Assembly: GCA_045430305.1 (NCBI GenBank)
Contig: JAILXW010000002.1
Location: forward strand, 124,001 to 188,000
Length of the DNA stretch: 64,000 bases
Direction of reading: 5' to 3'
Source: Agarilytica sp045430305
GTDB lineage: Bacteria; Pseudomonadota; Gammaproteobacteria; Pseudomonadales; Cellvibrionaceae
Program-made: the position numbers and the translations under genes
Shown: positions 50,543 through 61,214 of the stretch, one piece after another
Layout: each line of letters starts with the position of its first letter
Position numbering within the stretch: position 1 is the stretch's first letter
The notes under the pieces: generated by a model
The model's database searches: none
What the model was told of the DNA's origin: nothing
The model's input: only the letters and a program-made list of their open reading frames with translations

Positions 50543-53500
50543 ATGAAAGCACCCTCCACCTTCTTCTCGAAAAATATTTCGAAAGTGATTTTCACTCCCG
50601 TCCTCGCAATATCTCTCGTACTCACCGGTTGTGGCGGTGGCGGTGGCGGCGGTGGCGGTGGCGGAGGTGGTACCGGAGGGGCTACTCCAACCCCAACTGC
50701 GACGGCGACGGCGACGGCAACTCCGACGGCAACTCCGACTGCAACTGCGACGGCAACACCGTCTCCGACTCCAACACCGGAAGTGGCATTGAGTGGTTCT
50801 GTGTCCAGTTTCCCTGCGCCAACCACGGTGAGTTCACCAAAGGTAGTGCGTAAAACAAGCGGTATTGGGTTTTCTAAAACCACCACACAGCCGTTTGAAG
50901 GGGTTGCTGACCCAGATCCGTATGAAGATGGTGAAATTACTGTCAGTGACTTAGATCAGGTACCCGCATTGGTGTCACTATTTTTATTAACCGATGTGAA
51001 CTTTGAGTTTCCAGTTGCAACGGTTGTTGCTGACCCTATCGACGGTTACGTCGTAACAACCGAAGATGTTTACGATTATTTGTTGGGTGAGTCGCTGATT
51101 ACTGAAAGCAGCACACCCGCTGAGATTCTTACCGCTTTTAGAGCGCTTGGCAGGTTGAAGGTGAGAGCGGTCATCGTTAAAGAAAATGATGATGGCTCTA
51201 CCGAAGCGCAAGCGATTCAGTCTATTGCTGACCCTAGTGCTGTTGACGAAGAAACGGGTGACCCGATCCCGGTTCCGGTAAACCCAATTGTTAACCGTGT
51301 TGTTAAAGCGATTATCGAATCAATTGAAGAAACGATTCAGTCGTTTACCGATATGGGCCTCTCTCAAGAGACTGTCGATAACCTCGCTGAAACAGTAATT
51401 GCTGAGGTCGCCGATGATATTGTTCGAATTATTGCAGAAGCAGAAGATACGGTAATAGAAATTCCTGCAGGTACGACGCCTGAAGAAATTGTTGAGCAAC
51501 AAGAAGCTGAAATTGAAATTGAAGTTGCCGATACGACTCAATTAGAGAGCGTGATCGCGGGTGAAATTGTTGATGAAGACGAGCAAAACACTGCGATTGA
51601 AGCGCTAGAGGACACCGTTGTAAATGCGGAAGATACAATCGATGAAGAACTGAGTACCTTGGAGTCATCGCTGGGTTCTGATGAGCAAGGTTTGCTTTCT
51701 TCGCTCGATAGCTTGCTATCTGACAGTGCCGCAGATGAAGTTGATACAGTACTTGAAGAAACCGAAGACCTTAGCACGATACTTGTTCTTGAAGGTGAAG
51801 AAACTATAGAGGACGCACAGCAAGCGTTGGATGAAGAGAAAAATCGTCTACTTCGCCAAACGTTCCGCCAATTGTTTATGTCGATGGGCTTGGCAGTAGT
51901 TGTTGAAGAAAATGCCGCTGGTGATGCGGCAGTGGTGGCCGTTAGCCTACAGTCTCCACCACAAATTCTTAATGACGATTTACCTGGTGGTAAAGGTTTT
52001 GGTGATAGAAGTGTGCGCCTATTTACCGTTGGTGCTGACAATTTAGATAGCACTAGTTTGTATACCACTGATGCAGCTAACTTAGGTAATGCGATTCCCG
52101 ACTCAGACGATGTGGTTACCTACTATGCGCCGCTATTGGCTGATGTGGTTGACGGCACCGAGGGCTTAAATGCACGTTTGGCTGAGTTACTTTCGTTGGT
52201 CGATCCAACATTGGAACAATTACAAACAGCGATTGATGATGCGTTTTTTGTGGTCAACGACCCAAGCTCAACACCAACAGCAGAACAATATGACGCGATT
52301 GACTTGGTGCGCATCTTCAACGATTTCAACCGCCGTATACAAGACACTCCGCTTGTATCTGTTAATGTGATTAATGAGTTGGTGGATAATAAAGACGCCA
52401 CACTAAAAATTAAACAGTTGGCCGCCGTGCTGGCAAGTTACTTTAGTTGGGTGAAAGAAGATGTAAACCTTACACCTGAAGGCTTTCCGCTTTATACCGG
52501 CCGTGAGTTACCCTTGCCTGGGGGGGGTGACACGATTGATAGTTCTGAGTTAGTGCGCGCGCTAAGTATTTCTTTACCTGATAGTGCCAGTGCTGCAGCC
52601 GAGCAATTAGTCTCACGTGAAAGCTTCTATGCCCAGTATGCAGACGACGCGGTACTAGCTAAACTTCAGCAAGCTCTATTTGACGCCGGCCAAGCAGAAG
52701 TTGCGCTTGATATTGAAGCTGCCTTACGTGATGACATTTACCCTGCGACCGAAGATGGGTACCTCGATTTAATTACGGGCGATGCAACTAACCCCGCAAC
52801 ACCAGAGTATTCCACTGCCTATGACCGAGTGGCGCGCGGTTTAGCGTCTTCTGTACCTTCTACTCTGTTTGGTCAAACGCTGACTTCAGAAAGTGATATC
52901 AATATTCGCTCTGCCTTGTTTTTTATGAACTTCTTGTTGCAAAGCGAATTTTTGATTGATGCGGCAAACGGCTTTTTCCATGATGTAGATGTGGGCGGTC
53001 AGACACGCTCCTTGCCTCGTTTCGATAACATCAAGTACATGAGCCCTGGTGATAACGTTACCGTTGCTACGATTGTTTCTGAATTATTGTCCGTCACGCT
53101 TATTGATAATGGTGATTTTCATCCTTCAGCATCAGAAGTACTTTTTGCTGGCTTAAGTAATCTTCCCATATTGCCCGAATTTAAAGAGCAGGATGTGACT
53201 GACTTTGAAGGTGGGTTGGCCACCCAGGCGGCAACAGTAAGCCTTTCTTGTTCTGTTGAGCGTTTTGATGGTGGTAATGCCACAGAAGGCCTACAAGTGA
53301 GTGTGTTAAGCGTTGAATACGACCCTGATACGGGCGAATTCTATAAGGGTGATGCACCGGCGGGTATCACAATTAATACACCGTCAACAGCAGACCCTGA
53401 CTCAAATGTTTGGACTTACACCGTTGATGACATTCCAACAGAAGTAGATGGCTCGCCTGGTGTATTTGGTCGCGACTATATACTACGTTTCGATAATCCA

Positions 53501-56500
53501 AGTTATAGCAATGACCTGCCAGAGCTCTTCTTCTGGGCCGATGGTTTTGTGCCTAATATGGTGCTTTGCGACCCTGACTACCCACTCTTTATTGGTGATG
53601 ACAAAGAGTTCGTGCCGGTACCAGGTTTAGGTATGGTCAGTAATCAAAGCAGACCTAGTGCTGACGGTACGTCCTCTTTGCCTGAAGGTATTGATGTAAG
53701 TAACTTTACTCAGCCTGGCGCGCCAATTTACGTAACAAGTGAAGAAGAAACCGCGGGCTACGGCACTGCTGATTTTACTTTCGTAGCCGATGCAACCAAC
53801 GGTGGCTATTCACTGCAAGGTGCTACTGGTGTTTCATTTGCTTTGCTGTATGGAGCTTATGATTCAGAAGGGCTAAACATTAGCCTTGATAGTGCCGCGG
53901 GTGATCAGCTCCAAGACCTGCAAACTCTCATCGGGGAAAACATCCGTTCTGCGCAAGTGGAAATGATTGATGGAATCGAAGGTGAAGCGGCTATTATTCT
54001 CGATAGCTTACCGTTGCCAGAAGACTCTGCGGCCTTAGTGCCTCATTTGCTCTATCTTATGCAAGACGCTAGTGGCCAGTTCTGGGTTCTTGAAGTGCGC
54101 TTTATCGACGTTTTCGTAGACTTCGACGGCTCAACAAAAGCCTTCATCGATATTGGTTTTGCAAGTGTCAACAGCTTGGGTAATGTTGAAGTGCCGGAAG
54201 CGGCCTTTGAAGACTTCCCCGGTGATCCGACCGGCGGTGGTGCGGGTATCTTCTGGCAAAATATGCTCTACGGTGACTGGTTGATTCTTGATCCGCCCAC
54301 TAGCCTTGCTCCAGAAGATCAATGGGCGCCACAGCTGATTGAGCCTGTGGAAGTTTCCTTCAACCCAGAGAACCCAAGAGCAATTTATGCGGCTGTTGAT
54401 GCGGCGACTGACGGTATCGTTATTCGCTATGCGGGTAACCACTTTGATGAACAACAATTCAGTGGGCCTGAGGATGTTGAATCACGCTTTGATGGTGACT
54501 TCAGTTCTATACCCATTCGCCTAGATGCGGGCCGCGACGGTATTACATTTGTTGTTCTCAGCTTTAACAAGTCAACGCAAACGTGGGTGATGGAGCCATC
54601 TCCTGAAGAGGCAACTAGCTTTGCCGCGAACCTGAGCCACAACGATATTGTTGCAATCTTTGATGACTCAGACCCTGAGACTGCCGATGAGCCAAAATGG
54701 CTAGGTCGCGTGATTCGTGACAAGCCTGCTGACGATCCGTATGCAAACTTTGAAATTGCGTTTGAGTGGATCAATTTCGCAACCATTGAGCCAACTGGAA
54801 CTGATGATCCTGCGCAAGTCGTGTGCTTTATTGACGAGACAGCCGGAGAAACGTGTCCAACGAACTTCCAGCCTGCGTTGTACTTCTCAACTGATCTTGA
54901 TACCCCAGTAGGTACAGTGTTCGACCTTGATTACGATGGTGTTCCAGGCTTGTTTGATCCAAATGATTCAGATCCAAACGTGCCAGGTAGTGATTTTGGT
55001 GGTGGCACCGGCGGCGGTTTCTCTGAAGGCTTTGATGTCAGCGCATATACCGATGCTAATGGTACAGCGGGGGTTCAGGACTTCTTGTTAGAATCGTTCA
55101 ACCTGTATCCAGGTGAAATTGACACGATCACGATTACAAGCTCTGTGTTCGGTGTAGAAACACCACAGTCAGTATTGAATTGCTTCCCTCCTCAAGAAAC
55201 GTTTGCTGGTTTCCAAGATACATACTGTGAGGCTGCAGAAGGTGTAGCGGGCGGTGTAAGTGTGGATCGCATTATTGCAAATGGGGGCGGTGCAAGCTTC
55301 TCATTAGGTGTTCCGGTAACTTCATTACCAGCAGAAAGTGATCGTGTGAATTTCGATTATGAAATTACTTTTATTGCTCCTGTAGACTTAAACAGCCAGC
55401 CGCTATTTTGTGGCGCTACAGCATGCCCTGCTCGACCATCTATAAATGGTTCTGCATCGGTGCTTGTTCCTGAAACTGTAGAAACATTTACAGCTATTCA
55501 GGTGGCAACTGAGTCTGGTACACCTGAAGACCTGACAAATACGATTGATGTTTCTCGTACATTAACGTTCTCTACAGATAGCATCGCTGGTGCTGAAGAG
55601 TATCGACTTGAAATATTCTGTCCTGCTTCAGACCCTGCAGCTGATTTCTGGTACCCAGAAGACAATATCCATTTCTATGCTCCTGCACGTGATGAGCAGG
55701 GCCGCGAGGTTGCGCCAACCTTCCACGCTGATATTCAGTGGATTGGTGGTCGCGTGTGTGACTTCTCTGTTAGTGCGCGTTTGTATAACGAAGTGGGCGA
55801 CTACACCGGTATTAGTTCAATCTCTGTAGAAGACGTGACAACTACCGGTGGCGGCGGTTTTGGCTTTGACAATGAGTTGGAGCTGGCCGCTGGTGATCAG
55901 CTGTGTCTGCCAACTGAAAGTGATGGCACGGTCTTAATGCCAGAAGTGCGAAGTGGTGATTGTCCTACTGAAAGTGTTCTATTTGAGGTGGCAGCGCCGG
56001 CTGAAGTAGGTGACCTCTTGTCGATTATCAATCTTGGTTCGACTGTAACCGAAGCCCGTGCTGACGGTGGTCGAGCTGAGTTGTTGGGTACAGATTTAAT
56101 TGATGGTATGACGATTGAGTTCAACATCGATTTCGCTGCTCAAGATGACTCGCCAACATGTGGTCAAGCTATTGATAGTGACGGTTCAACGGTTATCAGC
56201 TCAAGCTGTTCTTCAGAGGAATTGGCGGAAGTCTTTTCTGACATTTTCTCTGTCCAAGGCGGTTCATTGACTATCGTACCCACAGATCAAGGTCTTGAGT
56301 TCGAAACGCCCGTTGGGCCTAGTGCCGAGATTCCCGTAACAGAGCCAGGCTTCTACCAGTTAATTAGCGTTGAAGATATTGGTGGTGGTCAATTCGAGCG
56401 TCATCCAGTTGTCGAGGTTGATATCCAAACCTTTATTGACGCAAATGATCAGATAGGTAGTTTCGCCAACTTCACACTAATCGCAGGTGTAAATGAATAT

Positions 56501-59266
56501 AACGGTGAAGGTGTGCCAGGTAGTTTTGAAGTAAGCTCGCCAGGCTACTTGTATATCAATAGCGGCCTGGGTCAGCCGATCGATATCGATCTTCGCTTTA
56601 TTAGCTCAGAAATAATGCGTCTCAACTACTGGTTGCGTCCTCCGCAAGACCCACTTGAAGATAATGCTGATTACGATATCAATGGTGATGGTACTAATGA
56701 CTTGAACACTACTTACGATAGTGTGAATGGTGAATGGACCTTTACTTTCCAAGGTGGAACTAGTGGCGTGTCTACTTTGAATCAATTCACTAACGAGGGT
56801 GATCTACCCATCACTGCAGAAAGCGATGGTTCCTTTGTTGTGGTTGTGCTTGAGTCTAATGGTTGGGCCGGCTTTGGTGGTCAAGTGGTTGGTGAAGACT
56901 TCAATGTGAATGCTGGTTTCGACGGTGGCGGTACAGGGTTCATTGAATTCCAAACATTTGGTTTCTGTCCTGAATGTGTGCCTTCTCTAGCTGAAATTGA
57001 TTTGGTAGCAGGCCAACCACTGTCGATGTATGACGACTTTGGAATTATTAACTTCGATGCATCGGGCGCTCAAATTGTTGATTTCGAAGCTTCTGTTTCT
57101 GAAATTACAGTGTCTATTGCTTCTGGCGCGCCAACCGATGCTGCGCTGGATACTTTTGACGAGAGTACAGGAACAGAGGTGCGAAACACTACGCTTACGT
57201 TTATTCGTGAAGAAGGAGGAAGAGGTTACTTCCTCCGTTATGGCGATGGAGCTGGGCTTTTCTACAACATCGAAATGCATGATAACGGCGAGACTATTCA
57301 CATCCGGATCGACGCGAATTTTGATAATGGCGGCGGCGGAGATTTCGACGTTATCGCCCAAACGTACGTACCGGAAGGGTCTAGTATCGCGCTGGGTAAT
57401 GATGCCGGGGCTGTGTTCTTCACAGAAACGACATCAGCAATTGATGCTTTGTTGGTGATCAATGCCTTGAATACGGGTATCAATGTTTCTACTTCAGATG
57501 GAAGTGCAGCTTTGTATGACGGCCCTGGATCTGGAAGTGCCAGCATTGACTTCCCTCGCCAAGGTGCAACCTATTTCCTTCGTTATGACGATGGCGCGGG
57601 AACGATACTCGACATCGAAATTCGCGACTTTGGTGGTGAAATCGAGGTTCTAATTAGGCAGGGATTTGATGATGGTATGGGCGGCGGCGAAGACCGTGGT
57701 AACCCAGACATCGATGGTGATGGCGTATTAAACGAAGCGGATAATTGCCCAGTTATTCCAAATGTTGATCAGGAAGATTTGGATCAAGATGGCCTAGGAA
57801 CCCCTTGTGACGATGACGGTGCGGTTGCAGATATTAGTGGTGTATATCAGATCACGGTTGCACACGATGCTGGAAGTCAGGAGTTCGATGAAGATCTTGG
57901 AGATTGTGTAGACAATTCAGATGAATTACTGCTCGGTGTTATTGAAATGGAAGGCCGTCAAATTTTCCTCGAAATTATCGGTGAAGAAGGTCTAGCCTTG
58001 GTCGGTATTGCTGAAGATGCGGTGGCTGGCGTATCTGCATTTGAAATGTTCTCGGCAGAAGATATGGAAAACTCTAGCTTTAGCACTGTTGTCGATTCAG
58101 GCTCTTTCGATTCAAATACCGGAGTTTTCAGCTTTAGCTTTACTGACAGCTCTGGGCCGGATGGGTCTCCTGAGGCATGTTCTGGTGCGGCAGATGTGAC
58201 GGGTACACCTCCCACTGAAGTAACAGAGTCAACAGCCTTTAGTGCTGGCGTTACCTGGTTCGAAGGTGATGACTACGATGGCATGCTTGAGTTTGAATAC
58301 GGTACATTCTCTTCCACCTCTATTGAAGAAATGTTTAAGTGGGACTTCAGTACGCCTGGCTGGGTTACTTCAACGGAAGTAGATTCTGAGCGTTACCTGA
58401 CGTCTAGCGGTATTGTTGAAGCTTTTGATAGCATCCTGACCAACGGGTCTGTTAGCGCTGGCGAAACTATGATCCTCGAACCTTCCAATGATCAGGGCGC
58501 ACTTATTGTGCCTGCCGTACAGCAATATCATGTAGATCTTGCAGTGTTTGATATTGAAGGTATGGAAATGGGCATGTTGATTGAGGACTTTAAGCCAGGG
58601 TTTGCTGAAGGAGCTAGCTTTTCAGCCGGCGCTGAGGCCTATGTAGCGACGATCTCACCGCAGCAAACCACATACCGTTTCTGGTGTGATGATGATTACA
58701 TTGCAACGAATCTCACATTTGATTGTAATAACGGTGTGGCAACGGCGTGGGATGCTTCGGGTAATCCAACCGCAGCAGCGACAAGTTTAGATGAGATAGT
58801 TCTATCGGAGTCTGAATTTGGTGCGGGTACAGCAGATCCTAATATCTGGATTGGCCAAGGTTTCGATGCCGCTGGTGACTTTGAAGTGTTTGCGGTACTT
58901 GTTTCTGTGGATGGTTTAGCGACGTCTTCGGTAACTGCACACTTTATGCGGCGTGGCTTCTCTGGCGGCACTGCGGTAGAACTTACCACAGCAGATGTGT
59001 CTCCGGTAACCGTTGGTTCGATTGATGTGCTCGAGATTACGATCCCTGAAGCAGTAACTGATGGGTTAGACGACCACGACGATGAAGATAGCACGCCGAT
59101 CATTTTTGCAGATACGGATAGCACCTTCGGTGCGGTCGTACGTCGCGGTGATAAAGAAGCTGCGGGCGGTGTCTTCCAAGAGTTAATGTTCAATGGTGGC
59201 GCCCTTAATGATGTTCAGCAAAATTTTGATCCAAGTGCCGCTACAGGTGGTACTAGCCTGCCCTAA
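50543..59266 (+). CDS. Giant secreted lipoprotein (2907 residues)
   Basis: The protein starts with a lipoprotein signal (lipobox LTGC, Cys30), then 13 glycines and a Thr/Pro/Ala linker (about 44-79). Residues about 100-420 are acidic and helix-rich with many Glu/Asp and Ile; the long rest is beta-rich, Asp- and Gly-rich, with no transmembrane part. Near 2388-2425 is a thrombospondin type 3-like calcium site (DIDGDGVLNEADNCPVIPN then DLDQDGLGTPCDDDG). Just before it, two units of about 115 residues repeat, marked by YFLRYGDGAG (about 2227) and YFLRYDDGAG (about 2342). The function is unknown; surface adhesion or matrix roles are guesses. The reading frame is unbroken and a strong terminator follows. 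A weak Shine-Dalgarno (CGGA) precedes ATG 50543. Confidence 0.85.
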   Translation: MKAPSTFFSKNISKVIFTPVLAISLVLTGCGGGGGGGGGGGGGTGGATPTPTATATATATPTATPTATATATPSPTPTPEVALSGSVSSFPAPTTVSSPKVVRKTSGIGFSKTTTQPFEGVADPDPYEDGEITVSDLDQVPALVSLFLLTDVNFEFPVATVVADPIDGYVVTTEDVYDYLLGESLITESSTPAEILTAFRALGRLKVRAVIVKENDDGSTEAQAIQSIADPSAVDEETGDPIPVPVNPIVNRVVKAIIESIEETIQSFTDMGLSQETVDNLAETVIAEVADDIVRIIAEAEDTVIEIPAGTTPEEIVEQQEAEIEIEVADTTQLESVIAGEIVDEDEQNTAIEALEDTVVNAEDTIDEELSTLESSLGSDEQGLLSSLDSLLSDSAADEVDTVLEETEDLSTILVLEGEETIEDAQQALDEEKNRLLRQTFRQLFMSMGLAVVVEENAAGDAAVVAVSLQSPPQILNDDLPGGKGFGDRSVRLFTVGADNLDSTSLYTTDAANLGNAIPDSDDVVTYYAPLLADVVDGTEGLNARLAELLSLVDPTLEQLQTAIDDAFFVVNDPSSTPTAEQYDAIDLVRIFNDFNRRIQDTPLVSVNVINELVDNKDATLKIKQLAAVLASYFSWVKEDVNLTPEGFPLYTGRELPLPGGGDTIDSSELVRALSISLPDSASAAAEQLVSRESFYAQYADDAVLAKLQQALFDAGQAEVALDIEAALRDDIYPATEDGYLDLITGDATNPATPEYSTAYDRVARGLASSVPSTLFGQTLTSESDINIRSALFFMNFLLQSEFLIDAANGFFHDVDVGGQTRSLPRFDNIKYMSPGDNVTVATIVSELLSVTLIDNGDFHPSASEVLFAGLSNLPILPEFKEQDVTDFEGGLATQAATVSLSCSVERFDGGNATEGLQVSVLSVEYDPDTGEFYKGDAPAGITINTPSTADPDSNVWTYTVDDIPTEVDGSPGVFGRDYILRFDNPSYSNDLPELFFWADGFVPNMVLCDPDYPLFIGDDKEFVPVPGLGMVSNQSRPSADGTSSLPEGIDVSNFTQPGAPIYVTSEEETAGYGTADFTFVADATNGGYSLQGATGVSFALLYGAYDSEGLNISLDSAAGDQLQDLQTLIGENIRSAQVEMIDGIEGEAAIILDSLPLPEDSAALVPHLLYLMQDASGQFWVLEVRFIDVFVDFDGSTKAFIDIGFASVNSLGNVEVPEAAFEDFPGDPTGGGAGIFWQNMLYGDWLILDPPTSLAPEDQWAPQLIEPVEVSFNPENPRAIYAAVDAATDGIVIRYAGNHFDEQQFSGPEDVESRFDGDFSSIPIRLDAGRDGITFVVLSFNKSTQTWVMEPSPEEATSFAANLSHNDIVAIFDDSDPETADEPKWLGRVIRDKPADDPYANFEIAFEWINFATIEPTGTDDPAQVVCFIDETAGETCPTNFQPALYFSTDLDTPVGTVFDLDYDGVPGLFDPNDSDPNVPGSDFGGGTGGGFSEGFDVSAYTDANGTAGVQDFLLESFNLYPGEIDTITITSSVFGVETPQSVLNCFPPQETFAGFQDTYCEAAEGVAGGVSVDRIIANGGGASFSLGVPVTSLPAESDRVNFDYEITFIAPVDLNSQPLFCGATACPARPSINGSASVLVPETVETFTAIQVATESGTPEDLTNTIDVSRTLTFSTDSIAGAEEYRLEIFCPASDPAADFWYPEDNIHFYAPARDEQGREVAPTFHADIQWIGGRVCDFSVSARLYNEVGDYTGISSISVEDVTTTGGGGFGFDNELELAAGDQLCLPTESDGTVLMPEVRSGDCPTESVLFEVAAPAEVGDLLSIINLGSTVTEARADGGRAELLGTDLIDGMTIEFNIDFAAQDDSPTCGQAIDSDGSTVISSSCSSEELAEVFSDIFSVQGGSLTIVPTDQGLEFETPVGPSAEIPVTEPGFYQLISVEDIGGGQFERHPVVEVDIQTFIDANDQIGSFANFTLIAGVNEYNGEGVPGSFEVSSPGYLYINSGLGQPIDIDLRFISSEIMRLNYWLRPPQDPLEDNADYDINGDGTNDLNTTYDSVNGEWTFTFQGGTSGVSTLNQFTNEGDLPITAESDGSFVVVVLESNGWAGFGGQVVGEDFNVNAGFDGGGTGFIEFQTFGFCPECVPSLAEIDLVAGQPLSMYDDFGIINFDASGAQIVDFEASVSEITVSIASGAPTDAALDTFDESTGTEVRNTTLTFIREEGGRGYFLRYGDGAGLFYNIEMHDNGETIHIRIDANFDNGGGGDFDVIAQTYVPEGSSIALGNDAGAVFFTETTSAIDALLVINALNTGINVSTSDGSAALYDGPGSGSASIDFPRQGATYFLRYDDGAGTILDIEIRDFGGEIEVLIRQGFDDGMGGGEDRGNPDIDGDGVLNEADNCPVIPNVDQEDLDQDGLGTPCDDDGAVADISGVYQITVAHDAGSQEFDEDLGDCVDNSDELLLGVIEMEGRQIFLEIIGEEGLALVGIAEDAVAGVSAFEMFSAEDMENSSFSTVVDSGSFDSNTGVFSFSFTDSSGPDGSPEACSGAADVTGTPPTEVTESTAFSAGVTWFEGDDYDGMLEFEYGTFSSTSIEEMFKWDFSTPGWVTSTEVDSERYLTSSGIVEAFDSILTNGSVSAGETMILEPSNDQGALIVPAVQQYHVDLAVFDIEGMEMGMLIEDFKPGFAEGASFSAGAEAYVATISPQQTTYRFWCDDDYIATNLTFDCNNGVATAWDASGNPTAAATSLDEIVLSESEFGAGTADPNIWIGQGFDAAGDFEVFAVLVSVDGLATSSVTAHFMRRGFSGGTAVELTTADVSPVTVGSIDVLEITIPEAVTDGLDDHDDEDSTPIIFADTDSTFGAVVRRGDKEAAGGVFQELMFNGGALNDVQQNFDPSAATGGTSLP

Positions 59267-59291
59267 ATAAGGTGTAAGCCGTAAATACATG

Positions 59292-59320
59292 AAGCCCCGC
59301 CATTTGCGGGGCTTTTTTTT
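59292..59320 (+). terminator. Terminator after giant lipoprotein gene
   Basis: AAGCCCCGC pairs with GCGGGGCTT around CATTT, followed by eight T on the plus strand. Confidence 0.92.
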
Positions 59321-59416
59321 GCCTTAGTTTTCAGCTTAATAAGATCGGAGATTGGTGGCTAAGCTAAACTTGTGATGTAATAAATCATTATTCCAATAAA
59401 AGAGACATTCGCAGCT

Positions 59417-60712
59417 GTGGATGACCAAACACGCATACAAACGATTAATCGTAGCCGCCTTGCACTTCGTGCCGATGCGACTGGCGATGTCGTTGAGCTG
59501 TCTGGCGAAATGCTTATAGGGCGAGAAGTCGATTGCGGTATTCAGCTTAGCTGCCCTCAAGTATCACGTTATCACGCGAAGATTTATGTTTCTGCCAACG
59601 GTGTTTTTCTGGAAGATTTACGTTCGTCCAACGGCACATTTATCAATGGCAAGCCCATTCATTCTCGTACAATATTGAGCATCGGTGATCACGTGATGTT
59701 TGATGATCTGGGGTACCGGGTCACGTCAGTCAACATAGATAGCGCAGATCAAACGAGCTTATCCAATTCGCAAGGTATCTCTCGGGCTAAAGTAGAACAA
59801 ATTAATGAAATAGCCGCGCAAAAACTTGCTCCAGCACCCTCTACAGAGCAGGAAATCTCGCGAGAGCGAATAGAACCTATTTCTGCGCCGCCAGAATCAC
59901 AACAGCAAAACTCGTCTTCACCTGCCGGTCAACCGCCGAAAGCCAAGGTGCATGAAATACCTGATATGGACGAGTTTCTGCGCTTTGCAGGTTCTGGTTT
60001 AAAACCACAAGAACCAATGGCAAATAGAGCCAGCCCTTTTGGTTTGGGCAAACAAAAAGCGGCCGAATCGACAGAGTACAGTAATGATGTGGAAAGTGCA
60101 GAAAACCACAAACGAAAAGTTCATGACATTTCGCAAGTCAACTTTCCAAGGCCTATGCCATTGGAGTCAGAATCTGATCAAAAAGAACAATTGCGGGTTC
60201 CTAGTGTTGCGCCAAAATCGAGGTTGCAACACGAAGAGGAAGATAAAACTTCATATCTCAGTCTTAATAAAATAGACCAGTATGTTTCCAATAATGAGCA
60301 GTTTCAAGGTGAGCTTAATGTGGGCAGTGGGCCTAGATTGGTTGTTCTCACTGCGCCGATTCGTGGAAAAGTTTTCCCATTGAAAAGTAGCGAAGATGTA
60401 AAATGCTGGAGTGTTGGTCGCGACGATAGCAGTGACATTTGTCTACGAGATAAAGCTGTTTCCAGAGAGCATGCATGGATCACTAAAATGGATGCCATAT
60501 TTCAGTTGCGGGTGAACGATAATGCGAATGATGTCTTTGTAAACGGAAGGGCCGTTGATGAAGTCGAGCTCACTCATGGTGATCGTCTGCAGCTTGGTAC
60601 GCTCGCATTAGATTTTCGTATTGATGAATCTAAATCTGAGCCTATCAACATGAAAAATACACGTAAAAAATCGTCTTGGGTTAACAAGCTATTTCCGTTT
60701 TTTAAGAAGTAA
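59417..60712 (+). CDS. Protein with two FHA domains
   Basis: The 431-residue protein has an N-terminal FHA domain (about 25-105: IGREVDCGIQLSCPQVSRYHAKI, then DLRSSNGTFING) and a C-terminal one (about 310-410: VGRDDSSDICLRDKAVSREHAWI, then NDVFVNGRAVDEVELTHGDRLQLG), joined by about 200 low-complexity, Gln/Ser/Pro-rich residues. FHA domains bind phosphothreonine peptides. The first domain keeps the full G-R, S-XX-H and N-G-T set; the second lacks the NGT. No kinase or secretion gene is in view. The start is GTG 59417. Confidence 0.85.
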   Translation: MDDQTRIQTINRSRLALRADATGDVVELSGEMLIGREVDCGIQLSCPQVSRYHAKIYVSANGVFLEDLRSSNGTFINGKPIHSRTILSIGDHVMFDDLGYRVTSVNIDSADQTSLSNSQGISRAKVEQINEIAAQKLAPAPSTEQEISRERIEPISAPPESQQQNSSSPAGQPPKAKVHEIPDMDEFLRFAGSGLKPQEPMANRASPFGLGKQKAAESTEYSNDVESAENHKRKVHDISQVNFPRPMPLESESDQKEQLRVPSVAPKSRLQHEEEDKTSYLSLNKIDQYVSNNEQFQGELNVGSGPRLVVLTAPIRGKVFPLKSSEDVKCWSVGRDDSSDICLRDKAVSREHAWITKMDAIFQLRVNDNANDVFVNGRAVDEVELTHGDRLQLGTLALDFRIDESKSEPINMKNTRKKSSWVNKLFPFFKK

Positions 60713-60777
60713 GCTAGTAGGCGCTCGGTGTTGTCATTGAGCGTAAAAATACAATTATTAATACGGAGAAATATATT

Positions 60778-61179
60778 ATGGCCGACCAAGAGCAAACCGT
60801 TGCTGCACAATTTAATACAGAAGTGCTTAAGAAAGTGAACTCTCCTGCCACGCACATTGAATTGTTCTATCAGGGAAAAGAGCTGTCATACAGCAAAGAC
60901 GATTTACCAAAAAAGATTGGTCGAGATGAGCAAGAGTGTGATCTGGCAGTAAATTCTAGTGTTGCTTCGCGAGTGCATTGTTATCTAGAGGTGCAAGATA
61001 ATCAAATTGGTATTAAAGATGTGAGTACCAATGGCACATTTCTAAAAATAGGACGTGCAGAAAGTTTCGTAGTTAAAAAGAACTTCTACCCATTGATTGG
61101 TCAAGGAAATATACATCTTGGCGCAGAGTTTGAAACAGATGACAAAGACATTATTTTTTACCGAATGCAAACGAAGTGA
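60778..61179 (+). CDS. Small FHA-domain protein
   Basis: The 133-residue protein is one FHA domain (about 30-125): KKIGRDEQECDLAVNSSVASRVHCYLEV, then DVSTNGTFLKIG. The S/R-H and NGT residues that contact phosphothreonine are present. It lies 65 bases after the two-FHA protein and is probably in its operon; the pair may bind the same phosphoprotein. ATG 60778 has a GGAG Shine-Dalgarno. Confidence 0.85.
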   Translation: MADQEQTVAAQFNTEVLKKVNSPATHIELFYQGKELSYSKDDLPKKIGRDEQECDLAVNSSVASRVHCYLEVQDNQIGIKDVSTNGTFLKIGRAESFVVKKNFYPLIGQGNIHLGAEFETDDKDIIFYRMQTK

Positions 61180-61214
61180 TTGTTGGTTAAGCTGCTCGGA
61201 GCGCTAGAAAAACC

